Shown here piece after piece: positions 34,701-58,850 of a stretch of 64,000 nt of DNA. The notes below the pieces were generated by a model that was not told where the DNA came from, made no database searches, and saw only the letters and a list, made by a program, of their open reading frames with translations. Each line of letters opens with the position of its first letter. The stretch's first letter is position 1. Where the stretch lies: NCBI GenBank assembly GCA_964020975.1, contig OZ026625.1:15718917-15782916 (forward strand). The letters are read 5' to 3'. The DNA is from Hermodice carunculata. Taxonomy: Eukaryota; Annelida; Polychaeta; Eunicida; Amphinomidae. Position numbers and translations under genes: made by a program.

Positions 34701-36283
34701 TGCCATTCCCATTGACTTTCATAGTATTAAATCAATAGCCTGAATGCATGGATCCATTAATTGACAGGTACCCAAAATTCATTGAAAATCATGGATCCAG
34801 TGTATCATCACCTAGTACACAATTTTGTTAGCCCTAACACAAGCTCCATTTTCACAAAGGTGCATCCAATAACCACAAACAAAAGTTGTAGAATTCTAAT
34901 TTATGCTAATTAGGGTACTTGGAAAGATTGAATATCGTAAAAGCTAATAGGTAGAGGTACCAAGTAACCATTCTGTTTAATTCATGGATTTGCGCTATAG
35001 GCACTGGTACAGTTTACCACAGACAAAAGTTGTAGAATTTTCATTTGTATCCTAATTAGGGGCACTTGAAAGTTTTAATGTTGAATGTCTTCAAAGTAAA
35101 ATATATATAGGCAGCGGTGCCATTCTTACTTCAATATACAGGTTTGTGCTGTAGGCTGTTAGTTGAAAAAATCATTAAAAATCAGGAATCTGCAGCATTG
35201 CCACTTGGTGAACAATTCCATGCTTGACCTCTCCACTAGGCACGTATCACCCAAGTTTCAGCTTAATCTGAGAGACAGTTCCGGGTTAGAAGTCAAAAAT
35301 AGCAATAAAACGCAAAAAATTACCAAAAAATTCACAACGCCACATGGTGAACAAATTAAGAACCAGAAGTTCCTAAAAGTGTTCCTGTGTGATATCAAGG
35401 CAATCCGGTGAGCAGTTTCAGGGAAGATTTTTTAAGATTTGCCCAAAAAGGGAACAAAAAATCATTAAAAATCCAAAAATCACTGGAGCCTCACTATTTG
35501 AACTTGGTAGAGACCCACCCATGGTGCATTGCCCCCAAGTTTGAAGTGAATCTGGATGACATTTTGGAGAAGAAGTCGATAGTTGATGATGGACGAGGAC
35601 AGACAAAAGACCATAAGATAAACTCAGCTACTGACAAGTCAGCTGAGCTAAAAAGTAGGCCTACATCATTTTTGTGATATTTATGAATCTAGAACATAAT
35701 TAGAAAAACTCCATACCTGCATTACAATAGAGCAATAGCTTACCTCTTGGAAATTATGCTGTGTAAACTTGTCAGCAATCCGCAATAAATCCCTACACGC
35801 ATGGGTATCTGCAAATGCGCGTATGCCAAGACAGTTCGAAGGGTCAAGCTGACGTTTCAGAAATTCGCAACATACATCTTGGATCTCTGCAAGCTGCAAT
35901 AAACAAGCTGCAGGTAAAAGTGTTTGAACATTGCCTTCCTCAACTGTGATACTAGAAGTGTAACAAAAGTCTATAAGTAATTCCATAGCATTTTCATCAA
36001 TGTCTCTAATAGTTACTTCTGTCTGTCTGCTTTCTGCCAATTCGCCTGTGAACATGGCATGAAAGTATGGACTACAGGCTGACAATATTACTCTGTGTGC
36101 AAATATTTTTCGTTGTCCAACTATAAGCACAACATCACAAAGTTCCCGATGTTTTCGAAGCACATTAATCGCTTCCAGTGTGTGGCGTGGATGCTTGTCT
36201 GAAGTATAAGCAAGTCGCGCAGGAGATGGAGGTCTTTCAAGAGATGGGTCCATTGGACCCATCATGTTGATCTTGCTGCTCAT
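24420..36283 (-). CDS. KLHL20: KLHL20, BTB-BACK-Kelch substrate adaptor of CUL3 (whole gene, eight coding exons)
   Basis: Coding exons, 5' to 3': 36283-35744, 31534-31376, 29970-29760, 29326-29143, 28728-28585, 27582-27449, 26375-26167 and 24611-24420. They sum to 1773 bases, 590 residues plus stop, with all GT-AG junctions and consistent phases. Human KLHL20 is about 609 residues. The BTB domain is at roughly residues 40-150, BACK at 155-265, and six Kelch repeats at 300-590. Diagnostic stretches are [36 protein letters not shown] and [18 protein letters not shown]. Known family role: the protein dimerises through BTB, binds Cullin-3 and presents Kelch-bound substrates (DAPK, PML and others in mammals) for ubiquitination. 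The start is the first ATG of exon 1, and the N-terminal 20 residues are poorly conserved as usual. The introns are loaded with repeats. It is divergent from ANKRD45. Confidence 0.97.
24725..24856 (+). mobile_element. Minimal hairpin-ended element, about 130 bp, in KLHL20 intron 7
   Basis: AACTAGAG is followed by a palindrome of 8-bp arms (TCATGCCC, GG, GGGCATGA at 24730-24747), then TGTCTGGCCAGCG, a short CpG-containing body, and a 3' hairpin GTCTCGCC...GGCGAGAC at 24822-24850 followed by AAAAAAC. It has the same order of parts as families A-C without any tandem core. Confidence 0.5.
24857..26166 (-). other. Remainder of KLHL20 intron 7
   Basis: Contains a C-run near 24991-25012 and a T-run near 25991-26009. 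No gene recognised. Confidence 0.4.
26167..26375 (-). CDS. KLHL20: KLHL20 coding exon 7
   Basis: Acceptor TTTTCAG ends at 26376 and donor GTGAGT starts at 26166. It encodes the end of V([13 protein letters not shown]) through [16 protein letters not shown] to MTSRRSG: most of one Kelch blade and part of the next. The minisatellite upstream copies this exon's first bases. Confidence 0.95.
26376..26890 (-). repeat. 51-bp minisatellite made of KLHL20 exon-7 acceptor plus exon start
   Basis: About ten units begin, in plus-strand order, at 26399, 26449, 26500, 26551, 26602, 26653, 26704 (short, 41 bases), 26745, 26796 and 26849 (decayed). On the minus strand each reads as an acceptor (TTTTATTTCCAG) followed by the exon-7 beginning, encoding [17 protein letters not shown] per 17-codon unit. 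The real exon is the proximal, best conserved member. Confidence 0.9.
27179..27212. repeat. Solitary family-A 3' hairpin
   Basis: CCTCAGCTGAC, short loop, GTCAGCTGAG followed by an A-run, in KLHL20 intron 6. Only a short decayed body precedes it. Confidence 0.6.
27449..27582 (-). CDS. KLHL20: KLHL20 coding exon 6
   Basis: Encodes [19 protein letters not shown] through [12 protein letters not shown]. Acceptor ATTTCAG and donor GTATGT are clear, and the phases fit exons 5 and 7. Confidence 0.95.
27770..27945. repeat. Family-A fragment and a variant 5' end (prefix plus AGGA...TCCT palindrome)
   Basis: 27770-27895 carries body phrases (accaccacatagtgaacaaa, agtttgaagaggatcc). At 27903 a plus-strand 5' end follows: AAACAAGAGG, palindrome AGGAcaatgatgtTCCT, motif GTGCTCAGCTGACA. 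The downstream body is not recognisable. Confidence 0.5.
28585..28728 (-). CDS. KLHL20: KLHL20 coding exon 5
   Basis: Encodes [20 protein letters not shown] through [15 protein letters not shown]. Acceptor GTGTTTTAG, donor GTGAGT. The branch region lies just downstream of a (TA)n tract. Confidence 0.95.
28755..28798. repeat. (TA)n microsatellite in KLHL20 intron 4
   Basis: About 20 TA units, roughly 30 bases upstream of the exon-5 acceptor on the minus strand. Confidence 0.9.
29143..29326 (-). CDS. KLHL20: KLHL20 coding exon 4
   Basis: Acceptor GTCTTGCAG, donor GTATCA. Encodes [18 protein letters not shown] through [16 protein letters not shown], the first full Kelch blade. Confidence 0.95.
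29760..29970 (-). CDS. KLHL20: KLHL20 coding exon 3
   Basis: Acceptor GTCAAGCAG, donor GTGAGT. Encodes [17 protein letters not shown] through the very conserved linker [18 protein letters not shown]: the end of BACK and entry to the propeller. Confidence 0.96.
30326..30506. mobile_element. Foldback/MITE-like inverted repeat in KLHL20 intron 2
   Basis: Left arm (gcagtgaaatataaaaatata, then aatgagaacataactt) and right arm (gttgtgttctcattcattata, then aaattttactgcacc) are imperfect inverted repeats of about 60 bases around a short loop. Confidence 0.5.
31376..31534 (-). CDS. KLHL20: KLHL20 coding exon 2
   Basis: Exactly 53 codons between phase-0 junctions. Encodes [33 protein letters not shown] and [17 protein letters not shown]: the core of the BACK domain. 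Confidence 0.96.
31610..31975. repeat. Second group of palindromic GCATTTCTC/GAGAAATGC repeats
   Basis: About five foldbacks of the same type as 23040-24140, including ttttgctgagaaatgcagagg and ctcggcatttctctgcattt. A G-run at 31756-31770 interrupts them. Confidence 0.65.
32275..33070 (+). mobile_element. Family-B element, copy B2, in KLHL20 intron 1
   Basis: Begins with palindrome AGGCCCATGGGCCT and motif GTGCTGTGCTGACAT. Ends at the hairpin AGCTCTGC...GCAGAGCT (33038-33064) then TAAAAG. The body shares phrases with B1, including a cggacggacagacacgagtg stretch just before the 3' hairpin. Confidence 0.65.
33728..35656 (+). mobile_element. Family-A element(s), copy A4, in KLHL20 intron 1, with nested sequence
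   Basis: The start is AGGGCAGTGTGAACAGCCC near 33734 and motif TCTCAGCTGA. A second, weaker start lies near 34585 (ggctgtgtgaacaacctg). The end is a hairpin at about 35623-35647 followed by TAAAAAG. The body has the family phrases, with a reverse family-C fragment at 34855-35160 inserted. Confidence 0.55.
34855..35160 (-). repeat. Family-C core fragment inside A4
   Basis: Reverse-orientation core phrases (aaagttgtagaattctaattta, gctaattaggg, ggtgccattctt-acttcaatata) in about two units. Confidence 0.55.
35744..36283 (-). CDS. KLHL20: KLHL20 coding exon 1
   Basis: 180 codons from ATG at 36283 to a phase-0 donor (CAAGAG then GTAAGC). It holds the variable N terminus, the whole BTB domain (residues 40-150, with [12 protein letters not shown] and [15 protein letters not shown]) and the BTB-BACK hinge that binds CUL3. 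Confidence 0.97.
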
Positions 36284-36335
36284 CTTTAATGGTTGTCACT
36301 ATCCTGCATTCCGTAATGATCCAACAACTATATTC
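36284..36335 (-). other. KLHL20: KLHL20 5' UTR part of exon 1 with upstream splice acceptor
   Basis: On the minus strand TTTTGTTTTTGCAG ends at 36336, a good acceptor 52 bases before the ATG, implying at least one non-coding upstream exon. A candidate donor (AAGTCAG then GTATGA) lies at 39624. Confidence 0.55.
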
Positions 36336-36923
36336 CTGCAAAAACAAAACAAAAAAGTGAATATCACACCTAGGTGAACTGGGGTTTCTGATATGTGCTC
36401 ATAAGTCTTTAAGTTATCAATGCAAACACTGATATAATGTACATTACATCACAAGCGCAACTTAATACAGGTGTTCACATCAGACATCCTACTTGTTGTT
36501 TGGCAACTTGTAGACCTAGAGTTTGTGTAGAGATCATAAACTAAAGGTTATTGGTATATGAATAGTTCCAGCAGTAAGAGACAAGCAATCGTTTCACTGA
36601 ACCAGCTTTTGATTTTCCTTTAAATCATGGCTTATATAAATAAACAAATTGCCCCAATCGTTTCTTTGTTTTAAGACTTCAAAGCTAAGTGGTTTAACTT
36701 AAGGTTTCCATTAACGGAGCAGCAGTTTTGCATTTTCCTGCCAGATGGCGATACCACGGCATATTGAAAGTTCAAGGAAAAGAAACTGGACAAACCTTTT
36801 GTCTGGCCAAGTCACAAGTTTGGCTGGTCTCATGGTTTAAATTGATGGATATACTGTGACATCCTGTCTTTTACATTAAATAACAATACATGAATGAAAT
36901 CTGGTATAAATGAATGAAAGTGC

Positions 36924-37240
36924 ATAAAGCTGAAAGTGACAGTGGCAATGTTGATCTCCACGCATCATAGCAAAGCTGAAATCAATAATTGATTAGACTT
37001 GATTTCAGCTTTGCTATGATTGATGGATTTACCATGACATCCTGATCGCTCTGATTCAGCTTTATGCACCTTCATTCATATATACCAGATTTAATTCATG
37101 TACTGTTATTTAATTGTACATTCATATATGAATGTACCAAAATCTAATGCAATTCATACATTTAATAATTGATTAGACTTGATTTCAGCTTTGCTATGAT
37201 GCATGGAGATCAACATTGCCACTGTCACTTTCAGCTTTAT
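36924..37240. mobile_element. 61-bp near-perfect inverted repeat element upstream of KLHL20
   Basis: Arms 36924-36984 and 37180-37240 are complementary with one mismatch. The 195-base centre holds a second partial copy of the arm sequence (gacttgatttcagctttgct at about 36995-37014), so the structure is a nested foldback. Confidence 0.7.
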
Positions 37241-37673
37241 AAAATACTATGATACATTAACCCATTATAGTATTGGTACTACACTGTCAACCTTCCGCAA
37301 CTTTTCATGACCAAGCTTTATTGTGTGCTGCCCCAAATGCACAATACACGTGTGTCCATATCATCTGTTTGGGACTCTTATCTTAGCCCAGATTAGTTTG
37401 ACTGTAATGAAACAGCCATTTTCATCAGTTTTCTTCATAGCTGTACAATACTTAATACAGATACCACACACTAATTCCGCAGTACGTGTGACAGTAGTGT
37501 TCGTATCCCGTTAGGTGCTGCGGAGGTTCACCACATATCTTCACAATTGAGGGTATCAGTATATGTTTATGCTGTATTTTCACAAAGAAAAGTAAAGCTT
37601 AAAGGGACATCATGAACACCTATCAACAAATAGTTACAACTGTGAACACACTTCCGTTTAATTTTTGTAAATA

Positions 37674-38503
37674 CAGTAAAACCACCATATACCGAACGCC
37701 CTTGGGACTGAACAAAAGTGTTTCGTTTAGGGAGATTCCTCTGATGTACAAGCTTGTATGACACGAAATTTTTCACAGAGAGATCAGATTTTCTTTTTAC
37801 TGGACATGTAGTTGTACTCTTAACCTGGTAACAGTAGCAATACACTGAATAGTTGGTACATAATAATAAAAATAGATCACAATGGTGATGTTTAAACAGG
37901 TTTAATGTGTCAAAACAGTAACAGCACTGCTAAAATAACATGCTTATGAACTTGCAATTACTTTTAGCAGTGCTGTTGCTCATTTCCGTCGACTGGTACT
38001 CCTTGAAATTAAATCCCCTGGCTTTGGTGAGACAAACATATTGATTTTATGTTACTGTTTTTTAGAATGGTTGGAGAAAACACAGGAAACTGTCCCTATT
38101 ATTTCAGGGAGGATAGGATCAAGGTGTTGTACTAAAGTAACATTGACACTTTCACCCTCGACCCTCTTGTTGCCATCTATAGAAGTGGCAACAGGTGTTC
38201 AACAGCCCACCTGTGGGTGGTTTCTGCTGCTGCTGGTATAAGTAATTAAGTTTGTCTTTGAAGTTAATCTGTTTAGTTTCAGCCTTATCAGTAATTACTC
38301 ATGCAGTGCAAATACACAAAAAAAGTACAGAATGTGTGTTTAGTACAGGGAAGTTTTTAGGAAAAATGGTGTTCATTTGGGGTGTACATGTTCAGTATAG
38401 GGAGGTTTGCTTATAATGGAAGTACATGTTAATGAGATAAAATTGGGACTGAGAAAGTGTTGAGTATATGGAGGTGTTTGTTTAGGGAGGTTTTACTGTA
38501 TAT
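37674..38503. mobile_element. MITE-like element with TACAGTAAAACC termini
   Basis: Left end tacagtaaaaccaccatata, right end tagggaggttttactgta. The subterminal regions also repeat (gaacgcccttgggactg versus gggactgagaaagtgttg). An internal foldback with arms ACAGCACTGCTAAAA and its complement lies at about 37922-37978. No coding capacity. Confidence 0.55.
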
Positions 38504-39109
38504 GTATACATGAACTTTGGTGCAAAAAAACTGAAATACATCAGTACATGGTACAGTGAACTAAAAGGAAATAGAAACCTTACACTACAGACACTCCACA
38601 AATAAGAACACACACGTTCAGTTTCAGTTGTTCACTTTCACGCAGAAGTGCCAACATTCAAAATGCCACTTCCGTGACATTTTTAGGCCTTTACTTTATT
38701 ACATAGACTTGCCACCTGGTGGGTATGGCAAAATACAAAATTGAGATCTACAGTTTAAGTGAGGACATCATAGCATATTTAACAAAGAAAATACTCTAGC
38801 TTCAATGCCTGACAAACACTGTAAATTGCTCAAAATTTCAGCTAATTTCTGGGACTGCCCCTAATGATTAGTGACAGTTGGCATCTCTGTTCATGAGAAA
38901 TGTACATTTTCATATAAATATATGGAAATGCATGTTTTCCTGCCTGTGGATAATACTGAACCTGGGCCCTGGGGAAGGGTGTGTGTTCTTACATGTGTAC
39001 ATGTGGTAGAGTGTCTAGACTATAGTGTAAGGATTCTGTAATTTTTCTACTTTTTAGTTGCCTGCACCATACTATTCTAATGTATTTCAGTTTTTGTACA
39101 ATAAAGTTC

Positions 39110-39111
<2 letters not shown>

Positions 39112-39182
<71 letters not shown>
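39112..39182. repeat. (TA)n microsatellite
   Basis: About 35 TA units, at the left edge of the KLHL20/ANKRD45 promoter interval. Confidence 0.95.
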
Positions 39183-39184
<2 letters not shown>

Positions 39185-39259
39185 CAAAAATTGAACAGTT
39201 GACCATTGTATTGGCTATTGTTACTTTTTGTCGATATATGTTCATGATGTCCCTTTAGG

Positions 39260-40228
39260 GAATTAGCCTTATAAGGCTTTCACTTTTTCCACGGATGCGG
39301 AAATACAATAGTCAATACGTATGCTACCGGTGCCCTCAGACTCAATACTGAAAATATGCGGTGAATCTTCGCAGCACGTATCGGGTTACAGACACCACTT
39401 CTACACGTACAGTTTAATTATGCGTGGTATATATATTTTATATTGTACACTTATACATAAAGTAAACTGGTCAAAACGGCTGATGTTTCATGACAGTTAA
39501 ACAAGTCGGGGCTAAAAGTAAAACATGTCACACCCTGACTGTGACTGGTCTAACTTGAAGGCAGACGGCAGAACCTGAGAGGCCGTCACACTATTCAGAA
39601 CATCCAAGAAAGATAAATTCATACCTGACTTGTACCAAGTCATGTAAATAACTGAGTGTTTTCCTCTCTCTTTCTCTATCTGTCCGTTTGCTGTTTTCGT
39701 TCCGTAATCTTCATATTACATTTTTCATCCTGGTTAAACATGGCGAAACGTGAAATTCTATTGACAGGTTCTCCTTTCAGGAAGCTGTATGCTTGTTACA
39801 TGCATTCTGATTGGGTTGCGAAAAAGAGGCAAATTCATTTAAGCTACTTGTCTGCGCTAATCGACTGCCTGCAAATATTGCCTGAAAAATTCCTGTGTGT
39901 CATATATATACAGTGGCAGTATTTACGCGCAGTTTCTGCATTTTGGATGAAAATCATAAACTTTTGAGTGGAAAGGACGCGTGTACCTCGGGGACTCCGT
40001 TCATACCAATAATCCAATCACACGAAGTCTTGTATCAATAATTGTGACAGAATGACGTCATCTGTTGTTCGTAACAGGGATTCCCTACAATAAACAAACG
40101 TTACCCAGCCCGACACTGTGACAGTACTACAGTAGTAGAAGCACTTGTTCTATGCGCTGTTCCAGTAAGACCAACAAGTTGCATGTATCTGTTCAATATA
40201 TAAATTTTGAGAGTTACACCATCGTACC
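39260..40228. promoter_or_regulatory. CpG-rich divergent promoter interval of KLHL20 and ANKRD45
   Basis: CG dinucleotides are frequent from about 39280 through ANKRD45 exon 1 and rare on either side. The interval separates two head-to-head genes and contains the candidate KLHL20 non-coding exon donor at 39624 (minus). No clear TATA box: tatataaat at 40196-40204 lies only about 25 bases before the ANKRD45 ATG. Confidence 0.5.
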
Positions 40229-53113
<12,885 letters not shown>

Positions 53114-53728
53114 GGCCAAAGCGGACTTCAAGAAAATATGGTGTCATGAAGGGGCAACACACAAAAGTACATGCGCAAGTTCAGGACTATAGTAAATCCC
53201 TGCATGTAAAGTTACTAAAATCAGCAAAGTGGCTTGATAAGTGATCATGCAAAAGATAATACATTGTAAACATGAATTGTAATTGCCTTGAAAGACCTGT
53301 AAAAAAATATTTTCATGTGTTTCATTTTACAACAGATCTCAAGCAAGGGGTAGCATTTTATTGTTTATTTGGGTGGGGGAGGGGGGTGTTTCAATGTTTC
53401 ATATTTCTTGTTTTCTTTTGCTCGAAAAACATAAAAATGCAAAATGAAATGCTGGTGTTTGATGTGATGTCTAACAAGTTGTGAAATGATTAGAGCTTGC
53501 CATGAGATCAGCAACATTTTTGTTACCTTTTTGTGAAGGTTTACATGTCGTTATCTGTTAATCATCAATCAATCCTGGTGCAAAGGCCCATATAAAAAGT
53601 TGCATAAGTACATTCACCATTTCAATGCTAAGCTGGGAGACTCGGTCAACAGCATTTTTGGCCCTGTTGTTTTGGGTACAGTACACCCAAGCATACCAAG
53701 GGAAGCTATAGACCTGGACCATTCATGC

Positions 53729-53764
53729 TTTAGCTCTGCTGACTTGTCAGTCAGCAGAGCTTAT
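53729..53764. repeat. Solitary family-B 3' hairpin
   Basis: Perfect 12-bp arms AGCTCTGCTGAC and GTCAGCAGAGCT around TTGTCA, with no recognisable body on either side. Confidence 0.6.
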
Positions 53765-53937
53765 AAGCATGTGAGGGATTTCTGGTGGCATGGTTAATTT
53801 TGAGTGTAAATGACCTTCAAAGATCAATTGACATAATGGCTTTTTTCTTGTCAATGTCAAACCTTTGGTCATTTATGTGTAAGCACTAATACAGTACATG
53901 TGGAGAGAATTCGTGTCTGCTTTTGCAGAAGCAGCAG

Positions 53938-53980
53938 ATTCCAGTCAGCAGAGCACAGGATCATCACGATCCTCTTGCTT
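53938..53980 (-). repeat. 5' end of a hairpin-ended element, family D (second copy)
   Basis: In complement: CAAGAGG, palindrome AGGATCGTGATGATCCT (53957-53973), motif GTGCTCTGCTGACTGG. Same orientation as the copy at 49022-49065. Confidence 0.55.
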
Positions 53981-55050
53981 TATCTGTTTCTGTGGAAATA
54001 CAAAATTAATATGCTGGTATTTTCATGAATGGTCTTTTTTTTTTTTTACAAAGAATTTTAATATTGAGTCATTATGTAGCGTAGGTGAGCATGATTTTTG
54101 TTACGATCAGTGCTGGACCAGTTGGAAAATGGGATGCCATCACCAACACGTGGCCAGCTTCATGCAGGCATGAATGGAAATTGTCAAATGTACTTGTGTG
54201 GAAATATGTGCACGAGTATGTGTATAGTTGGCCATGCTATTTTGTAACTTCCTTCTTTAAAAAAGCAAAGATGCAGTAATATAAAAATTAAAAACAAAGT
54301 ATCTAACTGAGTAAAATCTACAGACAGGAAAGATTCATGAGTGAAGTTCAGAAAAGAATTGACATCAAAGCCTAAACGATGGTTTAGTCAAACTCCATTG
54401 TAATTCAGAGATATTTGTTTTGTTTTTGTATTGAATATACATGTACTATTCATGTTAAGATGTTTTTAAGTTTATAGTTTGACATGTTGTTTTATTTGTA
54501 AACTTTTCATTATTAAAAAAGAGGAAGAGAGAGTTATTTTGAAATTAAAAATAAAAATAAAAATTGTATTCATTGTAAACTCATTAGACTTGATATGGTG
54601 CAAGTGTAGGACAGACAGAGCTGTAGGCTGTACATAAAATCGGTTTTCACACTTAAATGTACAAATAAAATATAAACAGAGTGTTAAATTAACAGAAAGT
54701 TATCAAACAAAAAAAATTTGCACATATTCTGAAAAGTAAATTTGTTGTTCTTACAAAAAAAATTTACATTGAGTTCACTGAATTATGTACTTGTACAGAA
54801 TAAAATATAATCTCACCTAGACTTTGAGGATGTTCTTGAGACACGAAGGAATGTATAATGTTATTGCAACAGGGAAGATTGAACTTTTTATGAATCCTTC
54901 AGAAATGACTGTTTTGTCTGAGAAGATTTTCAAGGTTCTGTTTAAATAAAAGCAAATATATTTACATACACTTTCAGTAATTGTATGTTGCAAGCAGGCC
55001 AATGTCAGCCCCAGACAACTGAAAAAAACCCCAACCAACTTCCTCTCTTA
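53981..55050. other. ANKRD45: Unassigned; probable ANKRD45 3' UTR and spacer
   Basis: AT-rich with several AATAAA on the plus strand at about 54.5-54.8 kb, any of which could serve ANKRD45. No coding signal. Confidence 0.3.
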
Positions 55051-55051
55051 G

Positions 55052-57191
55052 TTTTTACCTCAGCTGACTTGTCAGTCAGCTGAGGTTTTGTGAGGGTCCG
55101 TCGTCCGTCCGTCCGTCCGTCGTCCACAAGTCACATTTTCGACTTCTTCTCAAAAACCGTGAGCCAGATCCACTTCAAACTTGGTGGAGATGTGCCTTGG
55201 GTGGATCTCTACCAAGTTTGTTCAAATGGTCAGGGTCCAGTGATTTTTGGATTGTTAATGAATTTTTTTGTTCTTTTTGGGGTAAATCTTAAAAAATCTT
55301 CTTCTCCGAAACCGCTCACCAAATTGCTTTGATATCACACAGGAACACTCCCTGGGACTCTTAGTTCTTAATTTGTTCACCAGGTGGCGCTGCAATTTTT
55401 TTCTATTTTTTTATGAATTTTTGTGTATTATAACTATTTTCGACTTCTTCTCTAGAATCATCACTCAGATTAAGCTGAAACATGGTGGATATGTTCCTTA
55501 TGGAAGGGTCAAACAAAGTTGTTCATTATGTAGGAATGCTGCGGATTCCTGATTTTTAACGATATTTTCAATTCGGGTACTTGTCGGTCAATGCAGCTCT
55601 CCTATTGATTACTATTGAAGTCAATGGGCATTCTAATGCTAATTCACATTTTCGACTTCTTCTCCAAAACCATCATCCAGATTAACTTCAAACTTGGTGG
55701 CAATGTACCTTGGGTGGGTTTCTACCAATTTTGTTCAAATGTTCATGCTCCAGTGAGTTTTGGATTTGTAATGAATTTTTTTGTGCTTTTTTTTGGACAA
55801 ATCTTAAAAAATCTTCTTCTCCGAAACTGCTTGCCCAATTGCTTTGATATCACACAGGAAGACACCTAGGGACTCCTTGTTGTTAATTTGTTCACCGGGT
55901 GGCGCTGCAGTTTTTTTCTAATTTTTTTATGAATTTTTGTGTGTCATAGCTATTTTCAACTTCTTCTCCAGAACCGTCACTCAGATTAAGCTAACACGTG
56001 GTGGATATGTTCCTTATGGAAGGGCCAAACAAAGTTGTTCACTATGTGGGAATGCTGCAGATTCCTGATTTTTAATGATTTTTTCAATTCGGCTCCTTCG
56101 GGATAAATGCACCTTTCCTATTGATTACCATGTAAGTCAATGGGCATTCTAATGCTAATTTACTTTTTTGACTTCTTCTCCAAAACCGTCATCCAGATTT
56201 ACTTCAAACTTGGTGGCAATGTACCTTGGGTGGGTGTCTACCAGATTTGTTCCAATGGTCATATTCCAATGAATTTTGGATTTTTTTATGATTTTTTTTT
56301 CATAAATCTCTACAAAAGTTTTAATAGGAAAGTTTAACATGGGAATTTCTTGTAATGGTCATAACTTTAATAATGTTGACCAGATTTACTTCAAACTTGG
56401 TGGGGATGTGCCTTGGGTGGATCTCTATTAAGTGTCTTCAAATGGCCACTCTCTATTGATTTTTGGATTTTTTTATGAATTTTTTTGTTCTTTTTTGGGG
56501 CAAACCTTCAAAATTCTTCTCCTCTGAAACCGCTCACCCAACTGCTTTGATATCGTACATAGACACTCCTGGGGACACCTAGTTCCCAATTTGTTCACCA
56601 GGTGGCGCTGCAATTTTTTTATGATTTTTTTGTATGGTTTTGCTATTTTTCACTTGTTCTCAGAACCGTCCCTCAGATTAAGCTGAAATGTGATGGATAT
56701 GATGATGTTGTGGAAGGGTCAAACAGTTGTTTACTAGGTGGCACTGCTTTGGATTCCTGATCTTTAAGGATTTTCAATTCGGGTACTTATCATTCAATGC
56801 AGCTTTCCTATTGATTACTATGCAAGTCAATGGGCATTCTAATGCTAATTCACAGGACAACTGACACAAAATTTACTGTTTACTTGATAACTTGAGATCT
56901 GTTTTGAGTTAGCTACACATGTTAATTATTCTGTATGAAGGTCATGCTGAGACAGTACATGAATGACCTTGACCTGGTTTGTGGGGTCACAGTGCAACAT
57001 ACATGAATTTTACTCTTCATTATAACTTGAGAATTACTTGAACTTTGATGTTGCACATGTAAGTGTTCTTCTATAAAGGTCAGACTTGCTCAGAACATGG
57101 TGTCCTTGATCCTTTCCCAAGTTCATGGAGCTGTAAGTGTGATGAATGTCAAGATCAGCTGAGGCACGGGCTGTTCACACAGCCCTCTTGT
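55052..57191 (-). mobile_element. Family-A element with complete ends (copy A2), about 2.1 kb
   Basis: Left edge is the 3' hairpin (ACCTCAGCTGAC...GTCAGCTGAGGT at 55057-55086) next to a CCGTCC-rich stretch. Right edge is the 5' end in complement (motif TCAGCTGAGG at 57155-57164, palindrome GGGCTGTTCACACAGCCC at 57168-57185, then TCTTGT). The body has three to four tandem units of about 500 bases against two in A1. Confidence 0.72.
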
Positions 57192-57363
57192 TTTAATAGC
57201 TATACAAAATTTCCTTGAAACAACAAATCCTGTTCTCTCTATCGTGGAGACAAGATTTATTCAGCAAATGGCGATCTGTTCTTGTAATACATCACAACTA
57301 GTGGAATGTTAACATCATGTGCTCAGCTATTCAGATAATATTGAATACCTTCTATAAGACATT

Positions 57364-58850
57364 TTTAGCTTTGCTTACCTAAGGTTCCATAGCTTATATG
57401 ATCACTCCCATCTATCCATCCATCAATCGATCTGTCTGTCCGTCTGTAAACTTTTCCTTGCAAATGCAATACAGTCCACAGTTTTCAGGTTAACTTCATA
57501 CAAATTTCAGGACATATCTGGTGTATAAAAATCTAGTTTGAGTTTGATTGGTAGCACCACATACAGCATTATATAATATATGGGTCAAAATGTGAAAATC
57601 TTGTGACCACTCTGGTATCCTTAATTTGTGCTAGATCTTCATAAAGTTTAGTGGGATTGTGGAGGAGGTAAAAATCTCAGTTGCATATGATTCTATAGTT
57701 GTGCCCCTATAATTTGATGGAAATTTGAGCCAAAATCATTTTTTGAGATACAGAAATTATATCTTTATATACATTCTGTATCTCAAAAAATAATTGAGTT
57801 AGACATGCCAAATTTATACGATATTTAGATTATGTCCAATGCTAATATATTACATGTATATGTTCTTTAATGAACAGGTCTCAAAACAGCAACCTTCAGC
57901 ACCAGTCACCTGGCTGAAAATGCGAAACCCACATATCAAACGCACCAAATCTCCATTCCTAAAAAAATAATGGTTCAATAGAGGTCGGTTTGCATGATTG
58001 CCATGATCGACATGGCCAAGTTAATTATTTTATCCAGTAAAAGTACTGTGTATGGAGTTGTTGCAGATTGGGGACTTATATAATGTAACATAATATACTT
58101 ATATAGTATCAGTGACCTCGACCCACTTTGTTAGGTCCCCAGTCCTGTGTAGTTAAAAGAGGCAATTTTGTTATTGTAGGGTGTAGCTTGGACATCAATG
58201 ACTAAGAGAATTGAGTTTCCACATCAAAATCGCACTTGTATCTATGTCAACTTTGATATTGGTGGCACTACCTACAGTATTATGCAATATATGGGTCAAA
58301 ATGTGAAAATCTTGTGACCACTCTAGCATCCTTAATTTTGTATAGATCTTCATGAAATGTAGTAGGATTGTGGAGGAAGTCAAAATCTTGGTTGTATAGA
58401 CACTAGCTAGTGATGCCACCATTAATTTGAGTTGAAAGGTTTTGAAAAGTATAAGTTCCATGTATCAAAAAATAATTGATTCAGACACACCAAATTTATA
58501 GGGTATATATATACATCATGTCAAATGCTAATATTATATAATGTCAGTGACCTTGACATATTTTGCTTAGGTCACCAGGCTGGTAAGTTTAAAAGAGGTG
58601 CATTCTGTAATGGCAGGGTGTAGCTTGGACATCAATGGCAAATAGAATTGAGCTTCCAGATGAAAAATTGCACTTCATTACATTGTACACAAAACTGTGC
58701 TTGGTGACCTACGTTTTGGGTCACTATGATCCAATGATTATGGAGTTTGGTGTTTGTCCAAGTTTATTGTTTTCTTTCAATAACTGAAACAGTTATGACC
58801 CAATTTGAACAAACTGACCATGTACGGATAGCTGGACAAGGGGCAATATG
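57364..58850 (-). repeat. Family-B segments, several units, 3' hairpin on the left (copy B4)
   Basis: Begins with AGCTTTGCTTACCT...AGGTTCCATAGCT (57369-57396) and a gtctgtccgtctgtaaac stretch. Then come two to three repeats of gtgtagcttggacatcaatg, aatgtgaaaatcttgtgacc and ggtggcactacc phrases. No 5' end is seen. Confidence 0.55.
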
